This document shows positions 55,751-64,000 of a stretch of DNA of 64,000 bases, piece after piece. The notes below the pieces were generated by a model. The model was not told the DNA's origin. It worked only from the letters and a program-made list of their open reading frames with translations, and ran no database searches. Numbering within the stretch: position 1 is the stretch's first letter; each line of letters starts with the position of its first letter. Position numbers and translations under genes: made by a program. The stretch is from an uncultured Rickettsiales bacterium (GTDB taxonomy: Bacteria; Pseudomonadota; Alphaproteobacteria; Micavibrionales; GCA-2720935), in assembly GCA_950054255.1 (NCBI GenBank), contig CATLOR010000001.1:1-64000 (forward strand), in the 5' to 3' direction.

Positions 55751-56506
55751 ATGAGCGAAATTCTCCTTTCATCTTTAACGCAAGACGGCATTTTAACACT
55801 GACCTTAAATAGACCAGAGGTTCACAATGCTTTTAACGAAGATATGATTGCTGCCCTTACCACCCAATTCCAACAAGCTGGTAATAATCCAGACGTAAAA
55901 CTTATCATTTTAAAAGCCAATGGTGAGAGCTTTTCTGCAGGTGCTGATCTAAATTGGATGAAACGCGCGGCTTCTTTTACTGAAGAAGAAAATATCGAGG
56001 ATGCAGCTAAACTTCATGATATGCTGGAAACCATAGACACCTGTCCTAAACCTGTTATCGGCGTGATCCATGGGGCTTGTTATGGTGGCGGTGTGGGCTT
56101 AACGTCTGTATGCGACATCACAATTGGCTGTGAAAAAACACTTTTCTGTTTATCTGAAGTAAAGCTTGGTCTTATTCCAGCAGTTATTGCCCCCTTTGTT
56201 ATGAAGACAATTGGTGCAAAGACTTTCCGCCATTTAAGCCTGAGCGCTGAAGCCATATCGGGCGAGCAAGCCCTAACAGCTGGTTTTATTACCCATTTCA
56301 CCACTGATTTAAAAGAAACGACAGCTTTTTTAACAAAGCTTTGCTTAAAGGGATCACTTCAAGCGCAAGCCCACATTAAAAGCCTTATTCGCGCCCTAGA
56401 AACGGAGAACACCCCAAAAGCGATCACAACCAAAGCCATTGCAAAGGCGCGTGCCTCAAAAGATGGACAAGAAGGCATCGCCGCTTTCCTCAATAAAAAC
56501 AAATAG
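55751..56506 (+). CDS. Methylglutaconyl-CoA hydratase (enoyl-CoA hydratase family)
   Basis: 251 residues of the crotonase fold. NRPEVHNAFNEDMIAAL, GESFSAGADLNWMKRA (oxyanion-hole strand) and GACYGGGVGLTSVCD are present. The SAGADLNWM form and the place between the two carboxylase genes point to methylglutaconyl-CoA hydratase (LiuC), the step before HMG-CoA lyase. Fold is certain, substrate by context. Confidence 0.88.
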   Translation: MSEILLSSLTQDGILTLTLNRPEVHNAFNEDMIAALTTQFQQAGNNPDVKLIILKANGESFSAGADLNWMKRAASFTEEENIEDAAKLHDMLETIDTCPKPVIGVIHGACYGGGVGLTSVCDITIGCEKTLFCLSEVKLGLIPAVIAPFVMKTIGAKTFRHLSLSAEAISGEQALTAGFITHFTTDLKETTAFLTKLCLKGSLQAQAHIKSLIRALETENTPKAITTKAIAKARASKDGQEGIAAFLNKNK

Positions 56507-56521
56507 TTTCCATATTTTTAA

Positions 56522-56550
56522 TTGACATATTAAGCAGCCTTCTTTATAGT
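56522..56550 (+). promoter_or_regulatory. Consensus sigma-70 promoter for the three-gene orphan operon
   Basis: TTGACA (56522-56527), exactly 17 bases, TATAGT (56545-56550). Six and five of six consensus matches. Start near 56557, then AAGGAG (56572-56577) 7 bases before the ATG. One of the best promoters in the window. Confidence 0.75.
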
Positions 56551-56584
56551 CAGCTCCTGTAATTATATTATAAGGAGATTAGCA

Positions 56585-57205
56585 ATGGTGTTTGCAGACG
56601 GATATGAGCCAGACGATGTAATCCCATCACCCAAAAAGGCTGATGATAACGCATTAAATGAACACGATCGTGAATTATTGTTGGATATTTTCAACAGCTT
56701 TGCCGAGCGCTTTAACCATGTGGAAGAAACAAAAGCCTATATTGAATCCTTCATAGCCTGTGTCAATAAACTAAAGCCAAATACGCTCAAACTCACCGAT
56801 GAAAAACCTTTTCACGTCCTTTCATTAACACACACACCTTTCCCTATATATGCATCTTTAAACAAAGAAACTGGGAACCTACATATTAATAGTGAACGAC
56901 ATTCAAGTGCTGGACGCCTTTTGACCGATATAGCCCTAGAAGAAACAGATGTGTGTTTTACCGCTTCGTCTGGTTCTAGCAAAATTCCAGATCACGCTTT
57001 AATCAGTAAAAATCATATTATAGCCGCCCAAGATAATCACTCTGTAGTCACCCCTCATAATGGAGTATCTGTATTAATGGTTCCCGCCCACAGAGCGATC
57101 CCGATTTTAAAGAAAATTTTTGCTTATTATCTAAGTAGTATGAATCTTTCCCCTGAGATTAAAACATCGAGTATGCAACTCGCAAAAAACAAAGGACATA
57201 TGTAA
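56585..57205 (+). CDS. Orphan paralog 1 of 3
   Basis: 206 residues, soluble. The family pattern is an N-terminal helical part (LLLDIFNSFAERFNHVEETKAYIESFI), a short sheet, then a conserved C-terminal half: ETDVCFTASSGSSKIPDHAL, an I-x-A strand, and VPAHRAIPILKKIFAYYL. The two following genes share this pattern. No known family. Own promoter and ribosome binding site. Stop and next start overlap by one base (TAATG). Confidence 0.7.
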   Translation: MVFADGYEPDDVIPSPKKADDNALNEHDRELLLDIFNSFAERFNHVEETKAYIESFIACVNKLKPNTLKLTDEKPFHVLSLTHTPFPIYASLNKETGNLHINSERHSSAGRLLTDIALEETDVCFTASSGSSKIPDHALISKNHIIAAQDNHSVVTPHNGVSVLMVPAHRAIPILKKIFAYYLSSMNLSPEIKTSSMQLAKNKGHM

Positions 57206-57828
57206 TGACATCATACCATTCACAAGACCGCTTTTTACAAAGCCTTTTTGATACGGTTTCACAACAACATCTCTATATTGATGAGGTAACAGCTTTCATA
57301 AAAACATTCATAAATTCTCTTGATACACATCCAAAAACGAAAGGGTTGGCTGAGGAATATATTGAATGTGAATTCTTCAAATTTCATGAAGATGATGGAT
57401 ATTGCTCTTATGATATCTCAGAAATTAGCGATGATGATGACATCGTGGAAATACAAATGGGTCTCGAATTTCAAAATAATGAAGGTAATTATCATATTTG
57501 TGTTAATGTAAATAAAACATCGAACGCCATTTTTATATACTCACATGATGATCGTTCTTTTGAAGGACAGTTTCATCTAGGACATTTAGCACTTCGCACC
57601 CAAGATATCGTTTTTTCAGAAGAAAACTACATCGCTCCTAATTATTATATATCCCAACCCAATTCGATCTTAGCTAATATGCGCGAGGATGCTGCCGTCA
57701 AAGATAAAGGCGTACATTCCCTTTCCGTTCCACCGCACAGGGGTATCGAAATATTAAAACCCCTCTTTGCGAGTGTTCTAACGAATTGTAACTTAGCAAC
57801 AACTTTCCATCCAAAACATAGGCTTTAA
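57205..57828 (+). CDS. Orphan paralog 2 of 3
   Basis: 207 residues. N-terminal helices (FLQSLFDTVSQQHLYIDEVTAFIKTFINSL), a strongly acidic middle (SEISDDDDIVEI), then the shared C-terminal half with HLALRTQDIVFSEENYIAPNYY and VPPHRGIEILKPLFASVL. The SGSS-PDH motif seen in copies 1 and 3 is replaced here, so this copy has diverged most. Starts in TAATG overlap with copy 1; 4 bases before copy 3. Confidence 0.7.
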   Translation: MTSYHSQDRFLQSLFDTVSQQHLYIDEVTAFIKTFINSLDTHPKTKGLAEEYIECEFFKFHEDDGYCSYDISEISDDDDIVEIQMGLEFQNNEGNYHICVNVNKTSNAIFIYSHDDRSFEGQFHLGHLALRTQDIVFSEENYIAPNYYISQPNSILANMREDAAVKDKGVHSLSVPPHRGIEILKPLFASVLTNCNLATTFHPKHRL

Positions 57829-57832
57829 TATC

Positions 57833-58417
57833 ATGGAACCAGAACAACTCGATTCACTTTTTAATTGCATGGCAGAAGATTTTTATCATTTTAATAAAAC
57901 TCAAAGCTTTATTTTTGATTTTATTAAATGGTGTAATGAACATCGATTTGAAGGTATTGAGTTTACTAAAAATAATGGCACAGAAAAAACTGATAAAAAA
58001 GACGGTTCTCTTACCCTAGAGATCGCTCTGTATGGCACAGATAAAGAACCACAAATTCTTACATGTGAGTTATATAAATATACTGGGCATCTATTCATAA
58101 CGACAGACTCAGGTTCACCAAGAAAATTACTTCAACATATTGCTTTTTCGAGTCAAAATATCTCTTATACGGCTTCAGGATCATCTTATTTACCTGACCA
58201 TCATCTCCATGAATCAGAAAATATTGTGGCTTGTCACGGACGCTTAGAGAATGGAACTTGGCATATTGTTGTTCCACCGCAACGTACCATTGAAATTCTA
58301 ACAAAAGTGTTTTCTGGTTGGTTACGTAATCGTGGCTATGCTCAAGATCGATTTGAAAGGGCAATCAACACTGTTGCTGAGAAGAAAAAAATCAATAGAT
58401 CAGCCACCCCGCGTTAA
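57833..58417 (+). CDS. Orphan paralog 3 of 3
   Basis: 194 residues. LDSLFNCMAEDFYHFNKTQSFIFDFIKW, then strands, then HIAFSSQNISYTASGSSYLPDHHL and VPPQRTIEILTKVFSGWL, closely matching copy 1 in the TASxGSSxxPDHxL stretch. It ends in a basic tail (KKKINRSATPR). It overlaps the end of the convergent chorismate enzyme gene by 18 bases. Confidence 0.7.
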   Translation: MEPEQLDSLFNCMAEDFYHFNKTQSFIFDFIKWCNEHRFEGIEFTKNNGTEKTDKKDGSLTLEIALYGTDKEPQILTCELYKYTGHLFITTDSGSPRKLLQHIAFSSQNISYTASGSSYLPDHHLHESENIVACHGRLENGTWHIVVPPQRTIEILTKVFSGWLRNRGYAQDRFERAINTVAEKKKINRSATPR

Positions 58418-60253
58418 ACGCAGCTTCATTAAAGATTCGACTAAAATTTCATGCCCTTTTTCGGATAAAATCGATTCAGGATGAAATTGTACACCCATAA
58501 AGTGATCCCCTTGCATTGCAAGAACACGCCCCTGTTCATCACAATCAAATGAAACGCGCCTATCAATCTTACTTTTTATTGGTGAAAATGAATTATAAAA
58601 ACCAAGCGCATAATTACGCCCGAATACTGGCACAATGGCTTGAACACCTTGTGTATTTTGATCTTGCAACGTAACGTCTAACCCTAAATATTTTGCGATC
58701 GCTTGATGACCAAGGCACACACCCATCATCAAGGCATTTTGTGCAAATAGATGGGATACAATCTTGTTTAAGCGTGCCATTCTTGGGTTCTTGAGATCAT
58801 TTACATCCCCCGGCCCTGGACCAATAAGTGTAATAACAGCTTTATGCTTATCTTTATCATAGTCGAATGTATCAACCACATGGACATGACATCCTTGATA
58901 TTTTAATAAATGTGCTACCATATAAGCAAAATCATCTTCATTATTAATGATTGTAATCTTTAACCCTTTTAATAATTGAGAGGGCTTTATTGGTGTTTGT
59001 TGCTGGCACCAGAAATGAGATAGATTTTTATTACGCTGTTCTAAAACAGGGGTTAATTCTTGCTTTAACGCTTCATCCAAGACGGGAGCAAAGCGTGCTT
59101 CTTGTCCTGCTAGAATATTTAAAACCCCTTGCGCCTTCGCAAGTGTTTCTTTCATTTCGCTCTCAGGGTCAGAATCTCTGACAACGCCCGCCCCTGCTTG
59201 CACACAAAATGTCTTATCTTTGAATATTTCAATACCACGAATAAAAATGGAACAATCTAGGCAATCTGTTGCACCATCATAAACACCTATTTCACCACCA
59301 TAATAACGGCGGCTCTCTTCTTCATAACGAGCAATAATCCGTGCAGCACTTTCAAGAGGGCCCCCAACAAGCGTTGGCGCATGACATGACCGTCTTAAGG
59401 CTTGAAGCGCAGAAATGCCTTTTTTCCCTTTTAGCTTATATTCTGTATGTATAACAGCGCCAACCTCTCTTAAGAAAGGACCTTCTATCCGCCCACCATC
59501 AGGGCAAATAGTCCCCATCATCTTGACTTCTTCATCAACCACTTGGAATAATTCATTAATCTCTTTCGGATCACTCAAGAAATCAATCAAATCTTCTTTT
59601 AAGCTTTTTTGATATCCCCATTTTCTAAATGTTCCCGCAATTGGCATCATCGTTGCATTTTCTGCATCAATCGCAAGATGGCATTCAGGTGTGGCTGCTA
59701 ACAAATAATGTGGATCATGATCGTTCATTTTATGGGCAAAAAACACTGTCTTATATTGCCCACCTGTTTTGGACATTCGATAAAAAAGATTTACAAGATG
59801 AGCGAGAGAAAGGTCTTCAAAACACCCTTTAAAAGAACGAGATAGAACAATCTGTGTCGCATCTCCTTGAGCAATATGTTCTTGTTGAAGTTGTTTGACT
59901 AAAGCTTCAAATTTTTGATCAGAAAGTGACGTTGTTATATCCCCAGCGACTTTGATAATTGATGAACTAACAGCATCAAAATCTTCTTTATTCAAGGGAA
60001 TTATTTGATCAATCGCTAATGCTAAAACAGGCTCCCCCCCCAGTGCTTCACATCCTTTTTCTTTAATCACATGAAAAGGCAGTGCAAAGAAAACCTGTTT
60101 TCCTGTTTCTTGATACAAAGATGACACATCATCTATAGATTGAAGATATCTTGGTGTTCCCAAATATAAATAATAGTTTCCTTCTGCTTCTACAAAAGCA
60201 AAAGAGCTCTGATCTTCCTCTAATTTTTTTAATAGATCTTTCATAAAATTCAT
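58400..60253 (-). CDS. Fused chorismate-utilising enzyme, PhzE/TrpEG-like
   Basis: 617 residues: a chorismate-binding synthase domain (about 1-390) fused to a glutamine amidotransferase (about 430-617). Synthase motifs are ATQIVLSRSF, MMPIAGTFRKWG, VDEEVKMMGTICPDGG, EVGAVIHTEYKLKG, HAPTLVGGPLESAARII and GAGVVRDSDPESEMKETLAKA. The amidotransferase has GVCLGHQ (Cys513) and QFHPE (His591, Glu593). The IAGTFRK/DEExKMM/HTEYxL pattern is nearer PhzE (2-amino-2-deoxyisochorismate synthase) than classic TrpE, but anthranilate synthesis is possible. No other phenazine or trp gene is in the window. Confidence 0.8.
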   Translation of the reverse strand: MNFMKDLLKKLEEDQSSFAFVEAEGNYYLYLGTPRYLQSIDDVSSLYQETGKQVFFALPFHVIKEKGCEALGGEPVLALAIDQIIPLNKEDFDAVSSSIIKVAGDITTSLSDQKFEALVKQLQQEHIAQGDATQIVLSRSFKGCFEDLSLAHLVNLFYRMSKTGGQYKTVFFAHKMNDHDPHYLLAATPECHLAIDAENATMMPIAGTFRKWGYQKSLKEDLIDFLSDPKEINELFQVVDEEVKMMGTICPDGGRIEGPFLREVGAVIHTEYKLKGKKGISALQALRRSCHAPTLVGGPLESAARIIARYEEESRRYYGGEIGVYDGATDCLDCSIFIRGIEIFKDKTFCVQAGAGVVRDSDPESEMKETLAKAQGVLNILAGQEARFAPVLDEALKQELTPVLEQRNKNLSHFWCQQQTPIKPSQLLKGLKITIINNEDDFAYMVAHLLKYQGCHVHVVDTFDYDKDKHKAVITLIGPGPGDVNDLKNPRMARLNKIVSHLFAQNALMMGVCLGHQAIAKYLGLDVTLQDQNTQGVQAIVPVFGRNYALGFYNSFSPIKSKIDRRVSFDCDEQGRVLAMQGDHFMGVQFHPESILSEKGHEILVESLMKLRLTRGG

Positions 60254-60306
60254 TTATGCATGAATAATGCTTTTTTTCAAACAGCTTTCGCAATAAACTA
60301 AAGATC

Positions 60307-62262
60307 ATGAAAAAAATAAAAAAGATATTAATAGCAAATAGGGGGGAAATCGCGTGTCGCGTGATGCACACTGCTAAATCCTTAAATATTAAAACTGTGG
60401 CTGTTTACGCAAGTGCGGATGCAGATAGTCGTCATGTACGCCTTGCTGATGAGGCTTATGACCTTGGCGCTGCGCCTGCAGTCGAGAGCTACCTAAACCA
60501 AGACAAATTAATAGAAGCTTGTAAAAAACACGCTGTAGATGCTGTTCATCCTGGTTACGGCTTCTTATCTGAAAACACTGATTTTGCTAAACGCTTAGAA
60601 AAAGAAGATATTATTTTTATAGGGCCTAAAGCACATTCTATTGATGCGATGGGTGATAAATCTAAAGCCAAAGCGCTAATGGAAAAAGCCAAAGTCCCCC
60701 TTGTGCCTGGTTATCACGGCGAAGCACAAGATGAAAAAACACTTTTAAAAGCCGCTCAACAGATTGGCTTTCCTGTTTTACTTAAAGCCTCTGCTGGAGG
60801 TGGCGGTAAAGGTATGAAAGTCGCAGAAAGTGAAAAAGACTTTAGTGATGCACTCGCAAGTGCCAAACGTGAAGCGATCAATGCTTTTGGCAATGATCAT
60901 ATGCTAATTGAAAAATATTTAACAAAACCGCGCCATATTGAAGTGCAAATTTTTGCAGATCAACAAGGCAATACACTTCACCTATTTGAGCGTGATTGTT
61001 CCCTTCAAAGACGTCATCAAAAAGTCATAGAAGAAGCTCCTGCTTTTAACATGACCGATAAACTTCGTGAGAAACTTGGCCAAGCCGCTATAAATGCCGC
61101 CAAGGCAGTTGATTATCAAGGCGCTGGTACCGTTGAGTTCTTGCTCGATAGTGATGGCTCTTTCTATTTCATGGAAATGAATACACGTCTTCAAGTTGAA
61201 CATCCTGTCACCGAAGAAATCACAGGACAAGATCTTGTTGAATGGCAAATCCGTGTTGCAGAAGGTAATCCTCTTCCTCTCAGCCAGAACGATCTCAAGA
61301 TTAAAGGACACGCTGTTGAGGTGCGCCTATATGCAGAAGATCCTCAAGATAGTTTCTTACCACAAGCCGGAAAAATAACACATTTCATCACTCCGATTAA
61401 TGCGCGTGTTGAAACAAGTCTTGATGATGTCTATTCATGGGATCAAGGACGCCCAGAGCAAGTTTCGATTTTTTATGACCCTATGATTGCCAAAATCATT
61501 ACACATGGATCAACACGTGAAGAAGCCATTGATGCAATGATTACAGCCCTCAAGGAAACTGAAATTTGTGGTATTAAGACAAACAGAGATTTTCTATTAA
61601 AATGCCTAGAAAATGAACATTTCCAAAAAGGAGAGATCTCTACAAAATTTATTGATACCTCCTTAGACATCTTGTTAGAAAAACCAGCACTGCCTCTTTC
61701 AAAAGAAATAGTTGGAAAGATTGCGGCATGCTTCTTATATGCTGGATTAGATCATAGTCAAACTGAAACACCTTGGGGAACGCTTGATAGCTGGGGTCTT
61801 AATACGCCCTCTCACCTTGTTTATCGTCTTGATGATAAAACTATTGATGTGCTCGCTCTTGATTTTTCAATCACACATATGGGTGACAATATCCATCACC
61901 TTACACTTGAAGGTGAGAGCTATGTCTTTAGAGGTGTTCACACATTAGGAGCAATTACGCTTTTTATAGAAGGAGATGTCTATACCGTTGCTTGGGACAA
62001 TCCACAAAGTTTAGATAGCACTCAAAAAGCGGGAACAGATTCAGGATTTAGTGCACCGATGCCTGCGAAAATTACAAAAGTATTTGTTTCTCAAGGTGAA
62101 AAGGTCATGATGGGAGATAAATTACTTGTTCTAGAAGCGATGAAAATGGAACATACGATTAAAGCGCCTGCCAATGGCCTAATTGAAAAAATTGATGTGA
62201 CTGAAGGACAACAAGTTGATGAAGGATTTATTCTTCTAGATTTTAGGGAAGATACAGCATGA
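60307..62262 (+). CDS. mccA: 3-methylcrotonyl-CoA carboxylase, alpha (biotin) subunit
   Basis: 651 residues: biotin carboxylase (about 1-450, with ILIANRGEIACRV, the glycine-rich ATP loop KASAGGGGKGMK, and EMNTRLQVEHPVTEEITG), a linker domain and a biotin-carrier domain with EAMKMEH (biotin at Lys613). Length and place beside mccB and HMG-CoA lyase identify the substrate. 53 bases from the divergent chorismate enzyme. Its stop overlaps the lyase start (ATGA). Confidence 0.95.
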   Translation: MKKIKKILIANRGEIACRVMHTAKSLNIKTVAVYASADADSRHVRLADEAYDLGAAPAVESYLNQDKLIEACKKHAVDAVHPGYGFLSENTDFAKRLEKEDIIFIGPKAHSIDAMGDKSKAKALMEKAKVPLVPGYHGEAQDEKTLLKAAQQIGFPVLLKASAGGGGKGMKVAESEKDFSDALASAKREAINAFGNDHMLIEKYLTKPRHIEVQIFADQQGNTLHLFERDCSLQRRHQKVIEEAPAFNMTDKLREKLGQAAINAAKAVDYQGAGTVEFLLDSDGSFYFMEMNTRLQVEHPVTEEITGQDLVEWQIRVAEGNPLPLSQNDLKIKGHAVEVRLYAEDPQDSFLPQAGKITHFITPINARVETSLDDVYSWDQGRPEQVSIFYDPMIAKIITHGSTREEAIDAMITALKETEICGIKTNRDFLLKCLENEHFQKGEISTKFIDTSLDILLEKPALPLSKEIVGKIAACFLYAGLDHSQTETPWGTLDSWGLNTPSHLVYRLDDKTIDVLALDFSITHMGDNIHHLTLEGESYVFRGVHTLGAITLFIEGDVYTVAWDNPQSLDSTQKAGTDSGFSAPMPAKITKVFVSQGEKVMMGDKLLVLEAMKMEHTIKAPANGLIEKIDVTEGQQVDEGFILLDFREDTA

Positions 62263-63161
62263 GTGACTTTGTAAAAATTGTTGAAGTTGGGCCTCGCGAT
62301 GGGTTACAAAATGAGGCCAAAATCGTGGATTTTGATACAAAGAAAACGCTTATCGAACGCTTAAACACAACAGGATTGTCAGAAATAGAAATGGGAGCAT
62401 TTGTGTCGCCTAAATGGGTACCACAAATGGCTGATAGTGGTCGCTTATTTCAAGCAGTACAAAAACAAAACACCATTAACTATCCAATGCTTGTCCCCAA
62501 TGAAAAAGGATTGGATCTTGCCTTAGCAGCAGGTGTGACACATATTGCTTTATTCACAGCAGCAAGTGATGCTTTCACTCAAAAAAATATCAATTGCACC
62601 ATTGAGGAAAGCTTTGATCGTTTTAAACCCGTTATTAAAAAAGCGTTAGACGAAAAAGTAAAAATTCGCGGCTATTTATCAACCGTTGTCGCATGCCCCT
62701 ATGCAGGTAAAATTGACCCTAAAATCGTGGCTGAGCACGCTAAACGCTTTATGGATATGGGGATTTATGAAATTTCACTTGGAGATACAATTGGTGTTGC
62801 CACTCCAAAAGATATCGACTCTTTACTTTCAGTTATTTTAAAAGATATAAAGTCACCTCAAATTGCCCTCCATCTTCATGATACCTATGGGCAAGCACTT
62901 GCAAATATCTTGCGTGGGCTACAAATGGGTGTTCAAACATTTGACTCAAGTATAGCAGGTTTGGGAGGATGTCCCTATGCCAAAGGCGCTTCAGGCAATG
63001 TTGCAACAGAAGACGTTGTTTATATGCTTCACGGAATGGGTTACAAAACAGGTCTGGATTTAGATCAATTAATCGAAATAAGTCAGTGGATTAGCCAAAA
63101 ACTTGACCGTGAAAACGGCTCAAAAATCTCAAAAGCAAGACACCCTCAAAACAAGCCATAA
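62259..63161 (+). CDS. mvaB: Hydroxymethylglutaryl-CoA lyase
   Basis: 300 residues. VEVGPRDGLQNEAKIV opens the TIM barrel, LHLHDTYGQALANI carries the metal His pair, and AGLGGCPYAKGASGN carries the catalytic Cys. It splits HMG-CoA to acetoacetate and acetyl-CoA, the last step of leucine breakdown. Translationally coupled to mccA. A stem (63167-63190) follows the stop. Confidence 0.96.
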   Translation: MSDFVKIVEVGPRDGLQNEAKIVDFDTKKTLIERLNTTGLSEIEMGAFVSPKWVPQMADSGRLFQAVQKQNTINYPMLVPNEKGLDLALAAGVTHIALFTAASDAFTQKNINCTIEESFDRFKPVIKKALDEKVKIRGYLSTVVACPYAGKIDPKIVAEHAKRFMDMGIYEISLGDTIGVATPKDIDSLLSVILKDIKSPQIALHLHDTYGQALANILRGLQMGVQTFDSSIAGLGGCPYAKGASGNVATEDVVYMLHGMGYKTGLDLDQLIEISQWISQKLDRENGSKISKARHPQNKP

Positions 63162-63464
63162 CAAAATAAGCCGCCCACAAGGACGGCTTAACTTAGAAAT
63201 TCCCCAATTTCGTTTTTTGACTTCGACTCTCAAAACTTTAATAGCGAGGATGGTAACCACTGTAAAACTCTCTAAAACACACACACGAGGAGTTCATCAC
63301 CATATATATAAAGTTTTACATAATTTTTACATGAAGTCAATATAAATTTTATATGTATTCTATTTTGTTAACCTTTTCTTTAATAAAAAAACACAAAAAC
63401 ACGATTAAAATATTGCGCTAAAGCCTGATAAACCCTAGAATTAAATAAAAAAATAGGTAATTTC
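63162..63464. other. Intergenic stretch with a stem after HMG-CoA lyase
   Basis: About 300 bases, AT-rich, with no credible gene. TAAGCCG (63167-63173) and CGGCTTA (63184-63190) form a stem just after the lyase stop, but no T-run follows. A few TATA-like runs lie before the next gene; none makes a clear promoter. Confidence 0.5.
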
Positions 63465-64000
63465 ATGTTCAATCAATTATTAAAGAGAGAAAAAAGCTGT
63501 GGCTCAAGCTTCACTGAAAGTTTGAAAGCATTTGCCTATGCTAACCCTCTTTATAATTTGACGTTGAAAACCAAAAAGCATTTAAGCCTTAATTATGTGC
63601 CAAATGATCTATGGCCGGGTGATGCTGAACATGGTATGGCGTTAATCAATAACCAATATCATTTTGCTGGTATCACGCGTACAAGTTCTGTACCACCTTG
63701 GTCGTTAGAGGAACGCGACCTTGTTTGGGAAGATACCCTTCATTCTTTTACGTGGTTACGCGATTTGAAAAGCGTTGGCGGTGATGCTGGGCGTCGCAAA
63801 GCTCGTATGATGATCACAGATTGGATCCGAGAATACGGCTATTGGAATAAAATCGCGTGGCAACCAGCGACCCTTGCCAGACGTATTTGTGCTTGGGTTT
63901 ATTTTTATAATTTTGGCGGTGCTAATGCGGATGAGGTTTTCAAAGAAAAATTCACGGAAACACTTGCTGCCCAAGCAAAACATCTGCTCCGCGTTTTTCC
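63465..64000 (+). CDS. Heparinase II/III family protein, N-terminal part
   Basis: The first 178 codons, cut by the window edge. MFNQLLKREKSCGSSF starts after AGGTAA. The N-terminal all-helical toroid domain of bacterial heparinase II/III-like proteins is clear: VWEDTLHSFTWLRDLKSVGGDAGRRKARMMITDWI, WQPATLARRICAW, and a final Q-x-K-H-L-L. In Alphaproteobacteria this gene often stands with rRNA methyltransferase and purH genes; what follows here is not visible. Substrate unknown. Confidence 0.85.
   Translation, partial: MFNQLLKREKSCGSSFTESLKAFAYANPLYNLTLKTKKHLSLNYVPNDLWPGDAEHGMALINNQYHFAGITRTSSVPPWSLEERDLVWEDTLHSFTWLRDLKSVGGDAGRRKARMMITDWIREYGYWNKIAWQPATLARRICAWVYFYNFGGANADEVFKEKFTETLAAQAKHLLRVF

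Overview
The window reads as chromosomal DNA from an AT-rich alphaproteobacterium. Pointers are the EF-Tu N-terminus, an IalB-family protein, BamF (DUF3035) behind lspA, a paired M16 peptidase operon, an alphaproteobacterial-type L36 and 4.5S RNA, and the mreBCD-mrdA-rodA cell-shape cluster. The metabolism is that of a free-living or facultative Gram-negative aerobe that degrades leucine. I cannot name a genus from the sequence alone. Genes are densely packed on both strands, and most intergenic gaps are under 200 bases.

Layout. 1-6.1 kb: start of tuf, a lipoprotein serine hydrolase, an IalB protein and a 1,479-residue autotransporter with tandem passenger repeats. 6.2-11.2 kb: a poorly known stretch with a 669-residue orphan, a 407-residue orphan next to an NAD-synthetase-like protein whose PP-loop is one residue short, tRNA-Gly(GCC), and two small orphans (58 and 91 residues). 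11.3-12.8 kb: a DOPA-dioxygenase-family protein, a ProXp-type editing deacylase and a Lon N-domain protein. 12.9-19 kb: rodA, mrdA, mreD, mreC and mreB, with an RNA-ligase/2H-like gene on the other strand between mreB and mreC. 19-21.7 kb: rpmJ, 4.5S RNA, dnaX (with an A10 slippery run that would give a short gamma form) and ybaB. 21.8-29.8 kb: orphans, xth, rlmB, lspA, bamF and two M16 peptidases. 29.8-32.2 kb: a degenerate EAL protein and a degenerate dihydroorotate-dehydrogenase-like protein.

32.2-42.8 kb, all on the minus strand, is a compact T7/podovirus-type virion cassette. It has portal, a Bbp19-like protein, scaffold, capsid, tail tubes A and B, a possible ejection protein, terminase, a SleB-type hydrolase and a GTA-type 3-TM holin. 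There is no integrase, polymerase, replication gene, large ejection protein or recognisable tail fibre. Every frame is open and most starts have good ribosome binding sites. A divergent regulator with a LexA/S24-like fold that appears to lack both catalytic residues sits at its head. This is the best candidate in the window for an undescribed system: a domesticated podovirus, possibly a gene transfer agent unrelated to the siphovirus-derived RcGTA.

43.6-46.7 kb: a CobD/CbiB-like membrane protein, a questin-oxidase-like protein and an orphan. 46.7-51.2 kb: engB, rmuC, def, fmt and truA on the minus strand. 51.2-54.1 kb: an orphan, a rhomboid protease, a small exported protein and a TauE/SafE permease. 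54.1-63.2 kb: the leucine-degradation set (methylcrotonyl-CoA carboxylase beta, methylglutaconyl-CoA hydratase, carboxylase alpha, HMG-CoA lyase). It is split in the middle by three tandem paralogous orphan genes with their own consensus promoter and by a fused PhzE/TrpEG-like chorismate enzyme. The window ends inside a heparinase II/III-family gene.
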